From NCBI GenBank assembly GCA_028709355.1, contig JAQVXF010000040.1, positions 1 through 8,774 on the forward strand: 8,774 bases of DNA. The letters run 5' to 3'. Under the pieces are notes generated by a model. The model did not search any database. It was not told where the DNA came from and was given only the letters and a program-made list of their open reading frames with translations. Origin of the DNA: Syntrophomonas sp. Its GTDB lineage: Bacteria; Bacillota; Syntrophomonadia; Syntrophomonadales; Syntrophomonadaceae. The position numbers and the translations under genes were made by a program. Of the stretch, positions 1 to 5,886 are shown piece by piece (position 1 is the first letter of the stretch; each line of letters opens with the position of its first letter).

Positions 1-1
1 C

Positions 2-511
2 GGTGATTTCCGGGAGGATCTATATTATCGCCTCAATGTGGTCCCGATAGAAGTGCCTCCTCTGCGGGTGCGCAAAGACGAGATACCCCTGTTGGTTGCC
101 CATTTCGTTAGAGTATTCAACAAAAGGCATCGTCTGAATAAAGAGATATTCCCCGATGTGCTCGACGCCCTGATGGAATACGATTGGCCTGGAAATGTCC
201 GGGAATTGGAAAACATCATCGAAAGGCTCATCGTGACCATCCCTAGGGATTTCGTGACTCATGATGACCTCCCCCTGTTCCTGCAAAAATCTTCACGCCC
301 GGATACTCATCCCCAGGTCACGGTGCAGGGATTAATGCCCCTCAAGGAAGCCGTGGAAAACCTGGAAAAGGAAATCATCCTGACTGCTTATTCCCGCTAC
401 GGTTCCACCCGCAAGGTGGCCAAACACCTTGGTGTAGATCCCTCCACCGTCCTGCGCAAGGCAGCCCGCTACGGGCTCGACATCACTGAAATCCGCAAAG
501 AGGAAGACTGA
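2..511 (+). CDS. Sigma-54-dependent transcriptional activator, C-terminal part (5' partial)
   Basis: This is the C-terminal 169 residues of an enhancer-binding protein that activates sigma-54 RNA polymerase. The reading frame is open from base 2, so the start and any sensor domain lie beyond the left edge. The first visible residues, GDFREDLYYRLNV, are the classic conserved stretch of the AAA+ ATPase domain, followed by PPLRVRKDEIPLL. The sensor II motif WPGNVRELEN lies near residues 62-71. After a linker comes a C-terminal helix-turn-helix (GSTRKVAKHLGVDPSTVLRKAARYGL, split by a turn) of the TyrR/PAS-activator type, in which a long helix (LKEAVENLEKEIIL) precedes the DNA-binding helices. No terminator is evident after the stop. 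The next gene has a consensus sigma-54 promoter 274 bases downstream, so this protein is its likely activator. The family call is secure; the effector and exact regulon are unknown because the sensor domain is missing. Confidence 0.95.
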   Translation, partial: GDFREDLYYRLNVVPIEVPPLRVRKDEIPLLVAHFVRVFNKRHRLNKEIFPDVLDALMEYDWPGNVRELENIIERLIVTIPRDFVTHDDLPLFLQKSSRPDTHPQVTVQGLMPLKEAVENLEKEIILTAYSRYGSTRKVAKHLGVDPSTVLRKAARYGLDITEIRKEED

Positions 512-633
512 TCCCGCCATCATACTATTCCCAGGCAATTCTGCCGTAATAGGCTCTTTCGCCCATGCAAATCCGCCTAATCCGGGTTATTCTACTCGCG
601 CTCCGCAGCAGGTTAAGTAAATCCCCATTTTTA

Positions 634-653
634 GACTACTTCATAGAGTAGTC
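634..653. promoter_or_regulatory. Perfect inverted repeat, candidate upstream activator sequence
   Basis: GACTACT (634-640) and AGTAGTC (647-653) are exact reverse complements separated by six bases. The dyad ends 131 bases before the -24 element of the promoter at 785, which is the normal range for enhancer sites bound by sigma-54 activators. No T-run follows, so it is not an intrinsic terminator. I see only one copy. The binding protein is most likely the activator encoded immediately upstream, but this is inference from position and symmetry. Confidence 0.55.
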
Positions 654-784
654 CGCCTGCTCTCACTACAACTTTCATAATTTCAGGATAAAACGGCGGC
701 CATCTTGGTTGTAACCTCTGCACAAATGCATTGCCCCCGGATCGAGTCCGCTCATATTACCCTTTAAATCGGGCTTTGATTATC

Positions 785-800
785 TGGCACGCTGTTTGCT
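785..800 (+). promoter_or_regulatory. Sigma-54 (-24/-12) promoter
   Basis: TGGCACG (785-791), four bases, then TTGCT (796-800) matches the sigma-54 consensus TGGCACG-N4-TTGCW at every fixed position. The GG (786-787) and GC (798-799) doublets have exactly the required spacing. Transcription should start near 810-812. This lies downstream of the first ATG of the longest dehydrogenase frame (805) and upstream of its better start at 868. It should drive the dehydrogenase-thiolase-DUF35 operon under control of the adjacent activator. The 512-784 stretch before it contains no convincing gene. Confidence 0.9.
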
Positions 801-867
801 ATAAATGAAGGCAAGCAGATCGAGAGCAGCTGCCGCTCACCCAGCGGTCAGCAGAAGGGATGGATCG

Positions 868-1638
868 ATGATGAAGATGGAAGGCAAGACCGCTCTGGTC
901 AGCGGCGGGGCCTCCGGGCTGGGCGAAGCAACAGTCCGGCATCTGGCCGCCCGAGAGGCCCAGGTATTGATCATGGATTTGGATGATGAACGGGGTTCGG
1001 CCATCGCGGCGGAGCTGGGTCCTTCAGTAGCTTTCTGGCAGACCGACATCACGTCCACCGCCGACGTCACGGCTGCGCTTGATTTCGCTCGGCAAAGATT
1101 CCCGCGTATCGATATCGTCGTCAATTGTGCCGGAATCGCTCCCGGAGCCAAGCTGGCCAGTAAAAAAGGCCCCCATGACCTGGACTTGTTCAAAAGGACC
1201 CTGGAGGTCAATGTGGTCGGTCCCTTCAACGTGATGCGGTTGGCGGCGGTGCAAATGGTAGCCAATGAACTGAACGATGAAGAGGGGCGGGGTGTGATCA
1301 TCAACACCGCTTCCATCGCCGCCTTCGACGGACAAGTAGGCCAAGCTGCCTATGCCGCCAGCAAGGCTGCCCTGGTCGGATTGACCTTGCCGGTAGCCCG
1401 GGACCTGGCCAATGAGGGAATCCGCATCTGTACTATCGCCCCGGGATTATATCAGACTCCCATGATGGCTGGACTAGCGGAGCCTGTCCGGGAAGCCCTG
1501 GGCAAAATGGTGCCCTTCCCCTCCCGGTTGGGCAAACCCGAGGAATTTGCCCTTTTGGTGCAGCAGATCATCGAAAATCCCATGTTGAACGGGGAAACTA
1601 TTCGATTGGACGGGGCGCTCCGTCTGGCTCCTAAATAG
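868..1638 (+). CDS. HSD10-like short-chain 3-hydroxyacyl-CoA dehydrogenase
   Basis: NAD-dependent short-chain dehydrogenase closely resembling type II 3-hydroxyacyl-CoA dehydrogenase (HSD17B10, which also oxidises 2-methyl-3-hydroxybutyryl-CoA in isoleucine breakdown). With the start at 868 it has 256 residues, the usual length for this family. It shows the Rossmann motif SGGASGLG (12-19), Asp37 that selects NAD, NCAG (86-89), and the catalytic set Asn115, Ser149, Tyr162 and Lys166 (YAASK). The segments INTASIAAFDGQVGQAAY, APGLYQTPM, VPFPSRLG and ENPMLNGETIRLDGALR are distinctive of HSD10. ATG 868 has AGAAGGGA seven bases upstream. The upstream ATG at 805 has no comparable site and precedes the predicted transcription start. 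First gene of the sigma-54 operon, 36 bases before the thiolase. It would make the 3-ketoacyl-CoA that the thiolase cleaves. Acyl-chain preference cannot be read from the sequence. Confidence 0.93.
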   Translation: MMKMEGKTALVSGGASGLGEATVRHLAAREAQVLIMDLDDERGSAIAAELGPSVAFWQTDITSTADVTAALDFARQRFPRIDIVVNCAGIAPGAKLASKKGPHDLDLFKRTLEVNVVGPFNVMRLAAVQMVANELNDEEGRGVIINTASIAAFDGQVGQAAYAASKAALVGLTLPVARDLANEGIRICTIAPGLYQTPMMAGLAEPVREALGKMVPFPSRLGKPEEFALLVQQIIENPMLNGETIRLDGALRLAPK

Positions 1639-1674
1639 GTCCGTCCCCTAGGTCATCGAGAAGGAGGAGTAAAG

Positions 1675-2850
1675 ATGAGAAGAGTGGCAGTCATAGGTAC
1701 CGGACACTCCAAGTTCTGTTTCAACTCACCCAAAACCTCCCTGGAGATGCTGGCCGAGGTGGCTCTCGATGCCATCAATGAAGCCAACATCACTCCCCGG
1801 GACGTACAAGCGATCAATGTCGGTAATGTCCTCGGACCTTTCGAAGAGGGCCAGGGCATGATCCAATCATTCTTCGCCAACGACATCGGTTGCTTCAATG
1901 TGCCCGCCAGTCGCTTCGAGGGCGCCTGCGCTTCTGGCAGTATGGCGGTTCGGGACGCGGTTTTGCTGGTCGCCTCGGGATACTATGACATCATGCTGGT
2001 AGGTGGAACCGAAAAGTGTACTGCCATGAGCACCGGTCTGGCCACCCGCACCTTTTCTATGTACGGTGATTCCCGTTATGAATTCCCCTCTGGCTTCACC
2101 TTCCCGGCTGTGTTTGCATTACTGGCCCACCTCTACGCCAAGAAGTATGAAATCCCCCTGGCCGCCCTAAAAGAACAGATGGCGGCGGTGTCGGTGCAGT
2201 CCCATGAATATGCCATGAAGAATCCCAACGCCCAGATTCACAAACTGATAAGCAAGGAGGACGTGCTCAACAGCTTCATGGTATCGACTCCCATCCAGCT
2301 GCAAGATGCCTGCCCTTTTTCCGATGGGGCGGCCGCCCTAATTATCGCTTCCGAGGAAACCGCGAGGAGGCTGGTCAAAAAACCGGTCTTCTTCGCCGGG
2401 GTGGGGCAAGCATCCTCGGGCAAACTGAGCTCCCAATACAAGTATCTCCCTCAACTCCATGCCCGGGAAGTGGCCTGCCAGCAATCCTACCGGATGGCCG
2501 GCCTCACCCCTAAGGATATGGACCTGTGCGAGCTGCACGACTGTTTCAGCATCGCCGCCATGATCGCGGCTGAAGGACTGGGGTTCTTCGAACCCGGCCA
2601 ATCCGGATGGGCTTGGGAAAAAGGCGAGACCAGACTGGGAGGTAAGATACCGATCAATATCTCCGGGGGATTGAAAGCCAAGGGTCATCCTATCGGCGCT
2701 ACCGGGGTTTCCCAGGTCTATGAGGTTACACTACAGTTAAGAGGTGATATGGTGGAACAAGGTCGTCAGGTGGAAGGGGCTAAATATGGCATCATCGATA
2801 CGTTGGGCGGGGATGGGGTCCTGCTCAGTCTGATTATGACCAATCAGTAA
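1675..2850 (+). CDS. SCP2/SCPx-type thiolase (acetyl-CoA acyltransferase)
   Basis: A 391-residue thiolase of the SCPx/lipid-transfer subfamily, which cleaves 3-ketoacyl-CoA with CoA to acetyl-CoA (or propionyl-CoA) plus a shortened acyl-CoA, or runs in reverse. The nucleophile is Cys85 in FEGACASGS. The second active-site motif is HDCFS (288-292), the SCPx version of the NEAF motif of classical thiolases. His338 lies in GGLKAKGHPIGATG. The C-terminus reads DTLGGDG and lacks the usual Cys-Gly loop of classical thiolases, also typical of this subfamily. AAGGAGGAG ends five bases before ATG 1675. It follows the dehydrogenase and sits 14 bases before a DUF35 gene; such thiolases often depend on a DUF35 partner protein. 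The pairing with an HSD10-like enzyme suggests 2-methylacetoacetyl-CoA or acetoacetyl-CoA as substrate, but this is inference. Confidence 0.92.
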   Translation: MRRVAVIGTGHSKFCFNSPKTSLEMLAEVALDAINEANITPRDVQAINVGNVLGPFEEGQGMIQSFFANDIGCFNVPASRFEGACASGSMAVRDAVLLVASGYYDIMLVGGTEKCTAMSTGLATRTFSMYGDSRYEFPSGFTFPAVFALLAHLYAKKYEIPLAALKEQMAAVSVQSHEYAMKNPNAQIHKLISKEDVLNSFMVSTPIQLQDACPFSDGAAALIIASEETARRLVKKPVFFAGVGQASSGKLSSQYKYLPQLHAREVACQQSYRMAGLTPKDMDLCELHDCFSIAAMIAAEGLGFFEPGQSGWAWEKGETRLGGKIPINISGGLKAKGHPIGATGVSQVYEVTLQLRGDMVEQGRQVEGAKYGIIDTLGGDGVLLSLIMTNQ

Positions 2851-2864
2851 AGGAGGCAATGGTG

Positions 2865-3275
2865 ATGGAATATAAATTGACCTGGCAGGAATATAACAAA
2901 GCCCTAAAAAAAGACCGCTTGATGGGTCTGAGGTGTGAAGACTGCGGCAAATTCACCTGTCCCCCGATGATGGTCTGTGCTGAATGCGTGAGCACCAACC
3001 TGAAGGTGGTGCAGATGAGCGGACGGGGCAAGGTCGTCAGCTTCACGACATCCTACATCGCCGGGGAAGGTCGCGAGAACGAACTGCCCTACACCATAGT
3101 ATTGGTGGAGTTGGAGGAAGGACCTTGGATAATGGGCAATCTGGTGGGGGTGGATCCCAAGAGAGTTAGTATGGATGTCATGGGCCGCTCAGTGGAACTG
3201 GGCTACCGGGTCTACCCCGGGGACAAATTCTCCAGCGGCGATATGGCCCGCCCGGCTTTCAGCCTCAGGGATTAA
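2865..3275 (+). CDS. DUF35 zinc-ribbon/OB-fold acyl-CoA-associated protein
   Basis: A 136-residue protein with an N-terminal rubredoxin-like zinc ribbon, Cys24-x2-Cys27 and Cys38-x2-Cys41, then an OB-fold of about 80 residues (GRGKVVSFTTSYIAGEG onward, with LPYTIVLVELEEGPWIMGNL). In the known archaeal thiolase/HMG-CoA synthase complex and in steroid side-chain aldolase complexes, such proteins bind next to the thiolase-fold subunit and help hold or pass the CoA substrate. Here it is the last gene of the operon and most likely forms a complex with the preceding thiolase. AGGAGG at 2851-2856 is eight bases from ATG 2865. The ATG at 2859, in the same frame, is only two bases from it, so 2865 is preferred. 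Translation is probably coupled to the thiolase stop 14 bases upstream. Confidence 0.9.
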   Translation: MEYKLTWQEYNKALKKDRLMGLRCEDCGKFTCPPMMVCAECVSTNLKVVQMSGRGKVVSFTTSYIAGEGRENELPYTIVLVELEEGPWIMGNLVGVDPKRVSMDVMGRSVELGYRVYPGDKFSSGDMARPAFSLRD

Positions 3276-3356
3276 GGGCCGCCGGTCCGGATATGATGCA
3301 CTGGGTGACCAATGAGGCCCGGGAACCATATCCAAGGTTGCACCAGGGTGGTGTTA

Positions 3357-3475
3357 GCTTCGGTATTTCAGAATTAAAGGAGCGTCATTTAACGGGACTA
3401 ACCTAAATTGACGTCAATAATTGGTGGACTGTCCCCAAGTTATTGACGGCGCACCTGCCACGCGCTTCGGTATTT
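3357..3475. repeat. 12-base direct repeat pair (GCTTCGGTATTT)
   Basis: GCTTCGGTATTT occurs at 3357-3368 and again, exactly, at 3464-3475, with 107 bases between the two starts. The copies bracket the palindromic hairpin at 3407-3448. Such bracketing can be left by insertion of a small element, but 12 bases is short and the flanks beyond the repeat do not match. Confidence 0.5.
3407..3448. repeat. Palindrome and 13-bp stem-loop in the convergent spacer
   Basis: ATTGACGTCAAT (3407-3418) is a perfect palindrome. Its right half is also one arm of a longer dyad: CGTCAATAA (3412-3420) pairs with TTATTGACG (3440-3448). Inside this, TTGG (3421-3424) pairs with CCAA (3435-3438), leaving one bulged base, and GGAC/GTCC can close the loop. 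It could act as a bidirectional transcript end or as a protein-binding dyad. No T-tract follows on either strand, so a standard intrinsic terminator is not supported. Confidence 0.55.
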
Positions 3476-3478
3476 TTG

Positions 3479-3507
3479 GGAAGCAAAAAGAACGTCCCCA
3501 TGCTTCC
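3479..3507. repeat. REP-like inverted repeat with GGGGACGTTC core
   Basis: GGAAGCA (3479-3485) and TGCTTCC (3501-3507) form a perfect 7-bp stem around a 15-base loop. The loop contains, on the minus strand, GGGGACGTTCTTTTT. The plus-strand string GCAAAAAGAACGTCCCC (3483-3499) closely resembles GCAACAGAACCGTCCCC at 7791-7807, also placed just beyond a gene end. I read them as two members of one short dispersed repeat family. It lies five bases beyond the stop of the third MaoC gene. Confidence 0.5.
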
Positions 3508-3512
3508 GTGCC

Positions 3513-3962
3513 TTAGTAGAGGCCGCGGGCCTTCATCAGGAAGACGATGCGGCCTTCCTGGACTATCTCTTCCAGTTGATTGACGCCATCTATCTTCAAG
3601 ACCACCGTCCCCCGGGTTGGTTTGGAGGATACTTTCACTTCGGTGACCTCACACTCGCAGTGGATCGTGTCTCCCGGCCTGATTGGCAGTACGTATTTCC
3701 AGTTGCTCTCCAAAAGGGCAATGCCGTTGCGCTCCATCAGTCCCAACCGCACCCACAGTCCGAACAGGATGGATGAACCCAGCATCCCCTGGGCGATGCG
3801 CCCCCCGAAATCACTCTTCTTGGCGGCCTCGCTGTCTATGGACAGGGTAGTCACATCCCCGGACAATCCGGCAAACCAGCCGATGTCAGATTCGGTCACG
3901 GTACGCCCCGAACTTATGTATCTTTGCCCAACCGCAAAATCTTCCAGGTAATAACTCTTCAA
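3513..3962 (-). CDS. MaoC/hotdog-fold protein lacking the catalytic histidine
   Basis: A 149-residue MaoC-like hotdog protein. It begins with the family's usual N-terminus (YYLEDFAVGQRYISSGRTVTESDI) and carries FGGRIAQGML and RPGDTIHCECEVTEV. Active (R)-enoyl-CoA hydratases have D-x-N-P-x-H near residues 30-40. Here the equivalent is GDVTTLSID: Asp36 is kept but the His position is Ser41, and the AHG that follows is AQG (57-59). It is therefore probably not a normal hydratase; it may bind acyl-CoA, do another hotdog reaction such as thioester hydrolysis, or act as a partner subunit. The start chosen is TTG 3962, with GGGGGAGG seven bases upstream. An in-frame ATG at 3980 would add six residues (MGGGCE) but would place this ribosome site inside the gene. 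It is downstream of adk (101-base gap) and probably shares its transcript. Confidence 0.85.
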   Translation of the reverse strand: MKSYYLEDFAVGQRYISSGRTVTESDIGWFAGLSGDVTTLSIDSEAAKKSDFGGRIAQGMLGSSILFGLWVRLGLMERNGIALLESNWKYVLPIRPGDTIHCECEVTEVKVSSKPTRGTVVLKIDGVNQLEEIVQEGRIVFLMKARGLY

Positions 3963-4024
3963 TTCGCAGCCTCCCCCCATACGGACTCATGCTGACGCAA
4001 GTACTGTATTCCTCCCTCTGCACC

Positions 4025-4045
4025 GGGCAGGACTCTCCCCTGCCC
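4025..4045. repeat. Stem-loop between adk and the MaoC-like gene
   Basis: GGGCAGG (4025-4031) and CCTGCCC (4039-4045) form a perfect 7-bp GC-rich stem with a seven-base loop. On the minus strand it lies 18 bases after the adk stop and is followed by purine-rich sequence rather than T, so it is not a normal terminator. It could protect the adk message end or reduce expression of the downstream gene. Confidence 0.45.
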
Positions 4046-4063
4046 ACCACCTGCTGTCTCTCT

Positions 4064-4705
4064 CTAGCGCAGGCTGGCGACGATATCTTCGAATACCTTG
4101 TCCAAGCTCTGGTCACCATTTATGGTTCGCAGCAAGCCCCGTTGAGCGTAATACTCGGCCAGGGGCCGGGTCTGGGCCCCATAATCGTCCAGCCGCTCGG
4201 CCACCGTCTCCTCCCGGTCATCAATACGCTGCTCGAGTGCTCCCGAACACAAGTCACAACAGCAGTCCTGCCGGGGCGGATTGAACAGAAGATGGTAGGT
4301 CGCCCCGCACTGGGAGCAGGTCCTCCGTCCGGACAGGCGCGGCACCAACACTTCATCGGGCACCTCGATATTTATTACCGCATCCATTTTCTTGTTCCAG
4401 GCTGCCAAGATGTCTTCCAGCGCTTGTGCTTGTACTACGTTGCGGGGGAACCCATCCAGCAGGAAGCCTTTGGCACAGTCCCGCTCCGCCAGACGCGCCC
4501 GCACGATCCCTATAGTCAACTCATCCGGCACCAGGTGGCCTGCATCCAGGAACACCTTGGCCTGCAGGCCCAACTCGGTGCCGAACCGAATAGCAGTGCG
4601 GAACATATCACCGGTGGAAATATGGGGTATCCAGTATTTTCGCTCGATGTTGTCAGCCTGGGTTCCCTTGCCTGCCCCGGGGGGGCCCATAAGAATAAGA
4701 TACAT
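4064..4705 (-). CDS. adk: Adenylate kinase with zinc-type LID
   Basis: Adenylate kinase, 213 residues, interconverting ATP + AMP and 2 ADP in the cytoplasm. The P-loop GPPGAGKGT is at 7-15, the AMP-site motif STGDMFR at 30-36, and DGFPR at 84-88. The LID carries Cys130-x2-Cys133 and Cys150-x2-Cys153, the zinc-binding arrangement common in Gram-positive bacteria, and the arginine motif QRIDDREET follows. The start is ATG 4705: AAGGAG (4714-4719 on the minus strand) is eight bases upstream. The GTG at 4711 in the same frame is only two bases from it. The gene is not in the ribosomal-protein/secY context usual for the housekeeping copy. It sits after the terminator of a PHA-like operon and before a MaoC-fold gene. 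This suggests a role in removing AMP made by acyl-CoA synthetases, though whether it is a second copy cannot be seen here. Confidence 0.97.
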   Translation of the reverse strand: MYLILMGPPGAGKGTQADNIERKYWIPHISTGDMFRTAIRFGTELGLQAKVFLDAGHLVPDELTIGIVRARLAERDCAKGFLLDGFPRNVVQAQALEDILAAWNKKMDAVINIEVPDEVLVPRLSGRRTCSQCGATYHLLFNPPRQDCCCDLCSGALEQRIDDREETVAERLDDYGAQTRPLAEYYAQRGLLRTINGDQSLDKVFEDIVASLR

Positions 4706-4750
4706 CGCCACATCTCCTTTTCTTGTTCAACCCTGAACCATAAAACACAA

Positions 4751-4789
4751 AAAACAGGAAGAAAAGTCGCCTGGCAGAATGCAGGCGAC
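4751..4789 (-). terminator. Intrinsic terminator of the MaoC-MaoC-phasin operon
   Basis: On the minus strand GTCGCCTG and CAGGCGAC (plus positions 4782-4789 and 4766-4773) form a perfect 8-bp stem with an eight-base loop. The stem is followed by TTTTCTTCCTGTTTTTT. It begins 23 bases after the phasin-like stop codon. It separates that operon from adk, which would then need its own promoter or read-through. I see no strong promoter in the 60 bases between them. Confidence 0.88.
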
Positions 4790-4812
4790 CTAGAGATAAA
4801 TACCTGAATGTG

Positions 4813-5325
4813 TTACGCCTTGCCCATCTTCTGGATCTGGGTGGACATGCTGATCATCTTCTTGGTCAGGTCTTCGACCTGGTTGGTCAGGTTGGCGATG
4901 GCGCTATATTGCTTCTTCTCGCTCTGCAGATAGGTGTTGAGTACGGTTTCCTTAAGCATGTTGTGGGTCTGGTCCTGGTATTGTTTCATCTGTTGGATGA
5001 CCATGTCTACTTGTTTGTTGAGCGCGGCAGCCATTTCTTCGTTGGCTTTTTGGGCTTGGGCGTAGGTCTTACCGACCGCCTCCTCCACCATCTGGCGCAG
5101 CTGCTCCTGGTTGCCGGTCATCAGCTTCTGCCGTTCGTCTTCCATCTCCATCATTTTGCTGCGGGCGGACTTGTTCTGTTCAAACTGCTGCTTGGTCAGA
5201 TTCTCGATCTGTTCCTGGACGGAGGTGAAACTGGTCAGCCCCATCTTCCACATATCCCACGCCTTCTCCATGGCTTTCTCCATAAGTTCATAACTCTTGG
5301 TCAGGCTGTCCTGATTATTCATCAT
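4813..5325 (-). CDS. Phasin-like coiled-coil protein
   Basis: A 170-residue, highly charged, almost proline-free protein rich in Gln, Glu, Lys and Met, predicted to be helical throughout. The N-terminal part (KAMEKAWDMWKMGLTSFTSVQEQIENL, split by a polar turn) resembles phasins, the amphipathic proteins that coat polyhydroxyalkanoate granules. The C-terminal LTNQVEDLTKKMISMSTQIQKM looks like a short leucine/isoleucine coiled coil for self-association. There is no signal peptide and no transmembrane segment. ATG 5325 has GGGAG seven bases upstream; a second ATG follows at once. It is the last gene of the operon, 51 bases after a PhaJ-like hydratase gene, and ends at a strong terminator. The position beside PhaJ-like genes supports the phasin call. 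Low-complexity helical proteins are easy to misassign, and a PhaR/PhaE-type synthase subunit is an alternative. Confidence 0.75.
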   Translation of the reverse strand: MMNNQDSLTKSYELMEKAMEKAWDMWKMGLTSFTSVQEQIENLTKQQFEQNKSARSKMMEMEDERQKLMTGNQEQLRQMVEEAVGKTYAQAQKANEEMAAALNKQVDMVIQQMKQYQDQTHNMLKETVLNTYLQSEKKQYSAIANLTNQVEDLTKKMISMSTQIQKMGKA

Positions 5326-5376
5326 TCAGTAGCTCCCTTCCTTAATCATGGTCTAGTTGTATTGTAACCTATCATT

Positions 5377-5832
5377 CTATGCAGATGAAACCTGCCCCAC
5401 ACGAGTGTCGCCCTTTTTTCTCCGGGGCGGCCTCATCTCCGCCTCCCCGTCCAGTACCAGCTCCCCTCTCTGGTTGCAGCAGGTAGTGCGCAGCCACACC
5501 CGGTTGCGGGCTTCATCTTTCTTGACCACTTCGACTGTGGCGGTGATTGTGTCTCCCACATAGACCGGCCTCTTGAACTCGCATACCTGGCTGATGAAGA
5601 TCACTCCCGGCCCCGGGAGTTGGGTGCCCAACACCCCTGATATCAGGCTGACCGATAACACGCCATGGGCTATCCGCTCCTTGAAGGCGGTGTCGATGGC
5701 ATACATGGTATCGATATGGGCGGGATTGAAGTCACCGGTTATACCGGCCATGGAATAAACATCGTAATCAGTCACGCTCTTGGTCAGAGAGGCGGTGTCG
5801 CCGATATTCATCTCCTCAACGGTTATTCCCAT
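5377..5832 (-). CDS. MaoC/PhaJ-type (R)-enoyl-CoA hydratase, copy 1
   Basis: A 151-residue single hotdog-fold hydratase that would add water to trans-2-enoyl-CoA to give (R)-3-hydroxyacyl-CoA, the monomer for polyhydroxyalkanoate. The catalytic motif GDFNPAHID supplies Asp34 and His39, and RIAHGVLS (53-60) is the usual following motif. Also seen are GVLGTQLPGPGVIF and a conserved GDTITATVEV strand. ATG 5832 is chosen because the paralogue begins at the same point (MGxTVEExNIGD) and a strong AAGGAGG lies 11 bases upstream. The GTG at 5844 overlaps that ribosome site and would add four residues. The gene is 54 bases after its paralogue and 51 before the phasin-like gene, so the three are probably co-transcribed. 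The tail after RPPRRKK is short and variable. A role in crotonyl-CoA to (R)-3-hydroxybutyryl-CoA conversion is inference from context. Confidence 0.9.
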   Translation of the reverse strand: MGITVEEMNIGDTASLTKSVTDYDVYSMAGITGDFNPAHIDTMYAIDTAFKERIAHGVLSVSLISGVLGTQLPGPGVIFISQVCEFKRPVYVGDTITATVEVVKKDEARNRVWLRTTCCNQRGELVLDGEAEMRPPRRKKGDTRVGQVSSA

Positions 5833-5886
5833 CCTTTTGTGCACCTCCTTTGTGTTAAGAGTCTGGCTGGTTCTCCGGGCGCTGTT

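Larger units (their letters stand above)
3276..3512. other. Convergent intergenic spacer, hairpin-rich
   Basis: This 237-base gap separates two convergent transcription units. I see no gene. It carries a 12-base direct repeat, a perfect 12-base palindrome nested in a larger hairpin, and a second hairpin overlapping a REP-like motif, listed separately. No T-rich intrinsic terminator is obvious for either side. The hairpin at 3412-3448 is the best candidate for stopping or stabilising both transcripts. Confidence 0.6.

Noticed and set aside
737..749. CGGA/TCCG short dyad near the sigma-54 promoter as a second activator site
   Set aside because: The arms are only four bases and do not match the GACTACT dyad, so chance is the simplest explanation.
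837..1344. Minus-strand open frames opposite the dehydrogenase
   Set aside because: They are shadows of a clear HSD10-like gene and lack start signals.
3473..3489. TTTTTG/CAAAAA hairpin as an intrinsic terminator
   Set aside because: The stem is A/T only, and its T-run is within the stem rather than after it.
3989..4807. Plus-strand open frame of 272 codons opposite adenylate kinase
   Set aside because: It is antisense to a gene with every adenylate kinase motif, has no domain character, and runs through the terminator of the neighbouring operon.
4810..5367. Plus-strand open frame of 185 codons opposite the phasin-like gene
   Set aside because: Its Leu/Val/His-rich sequence is the mirror of a Gln/Glu/Lys-rich coiled-coil gene. 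It has no ribosome site and no credible family.
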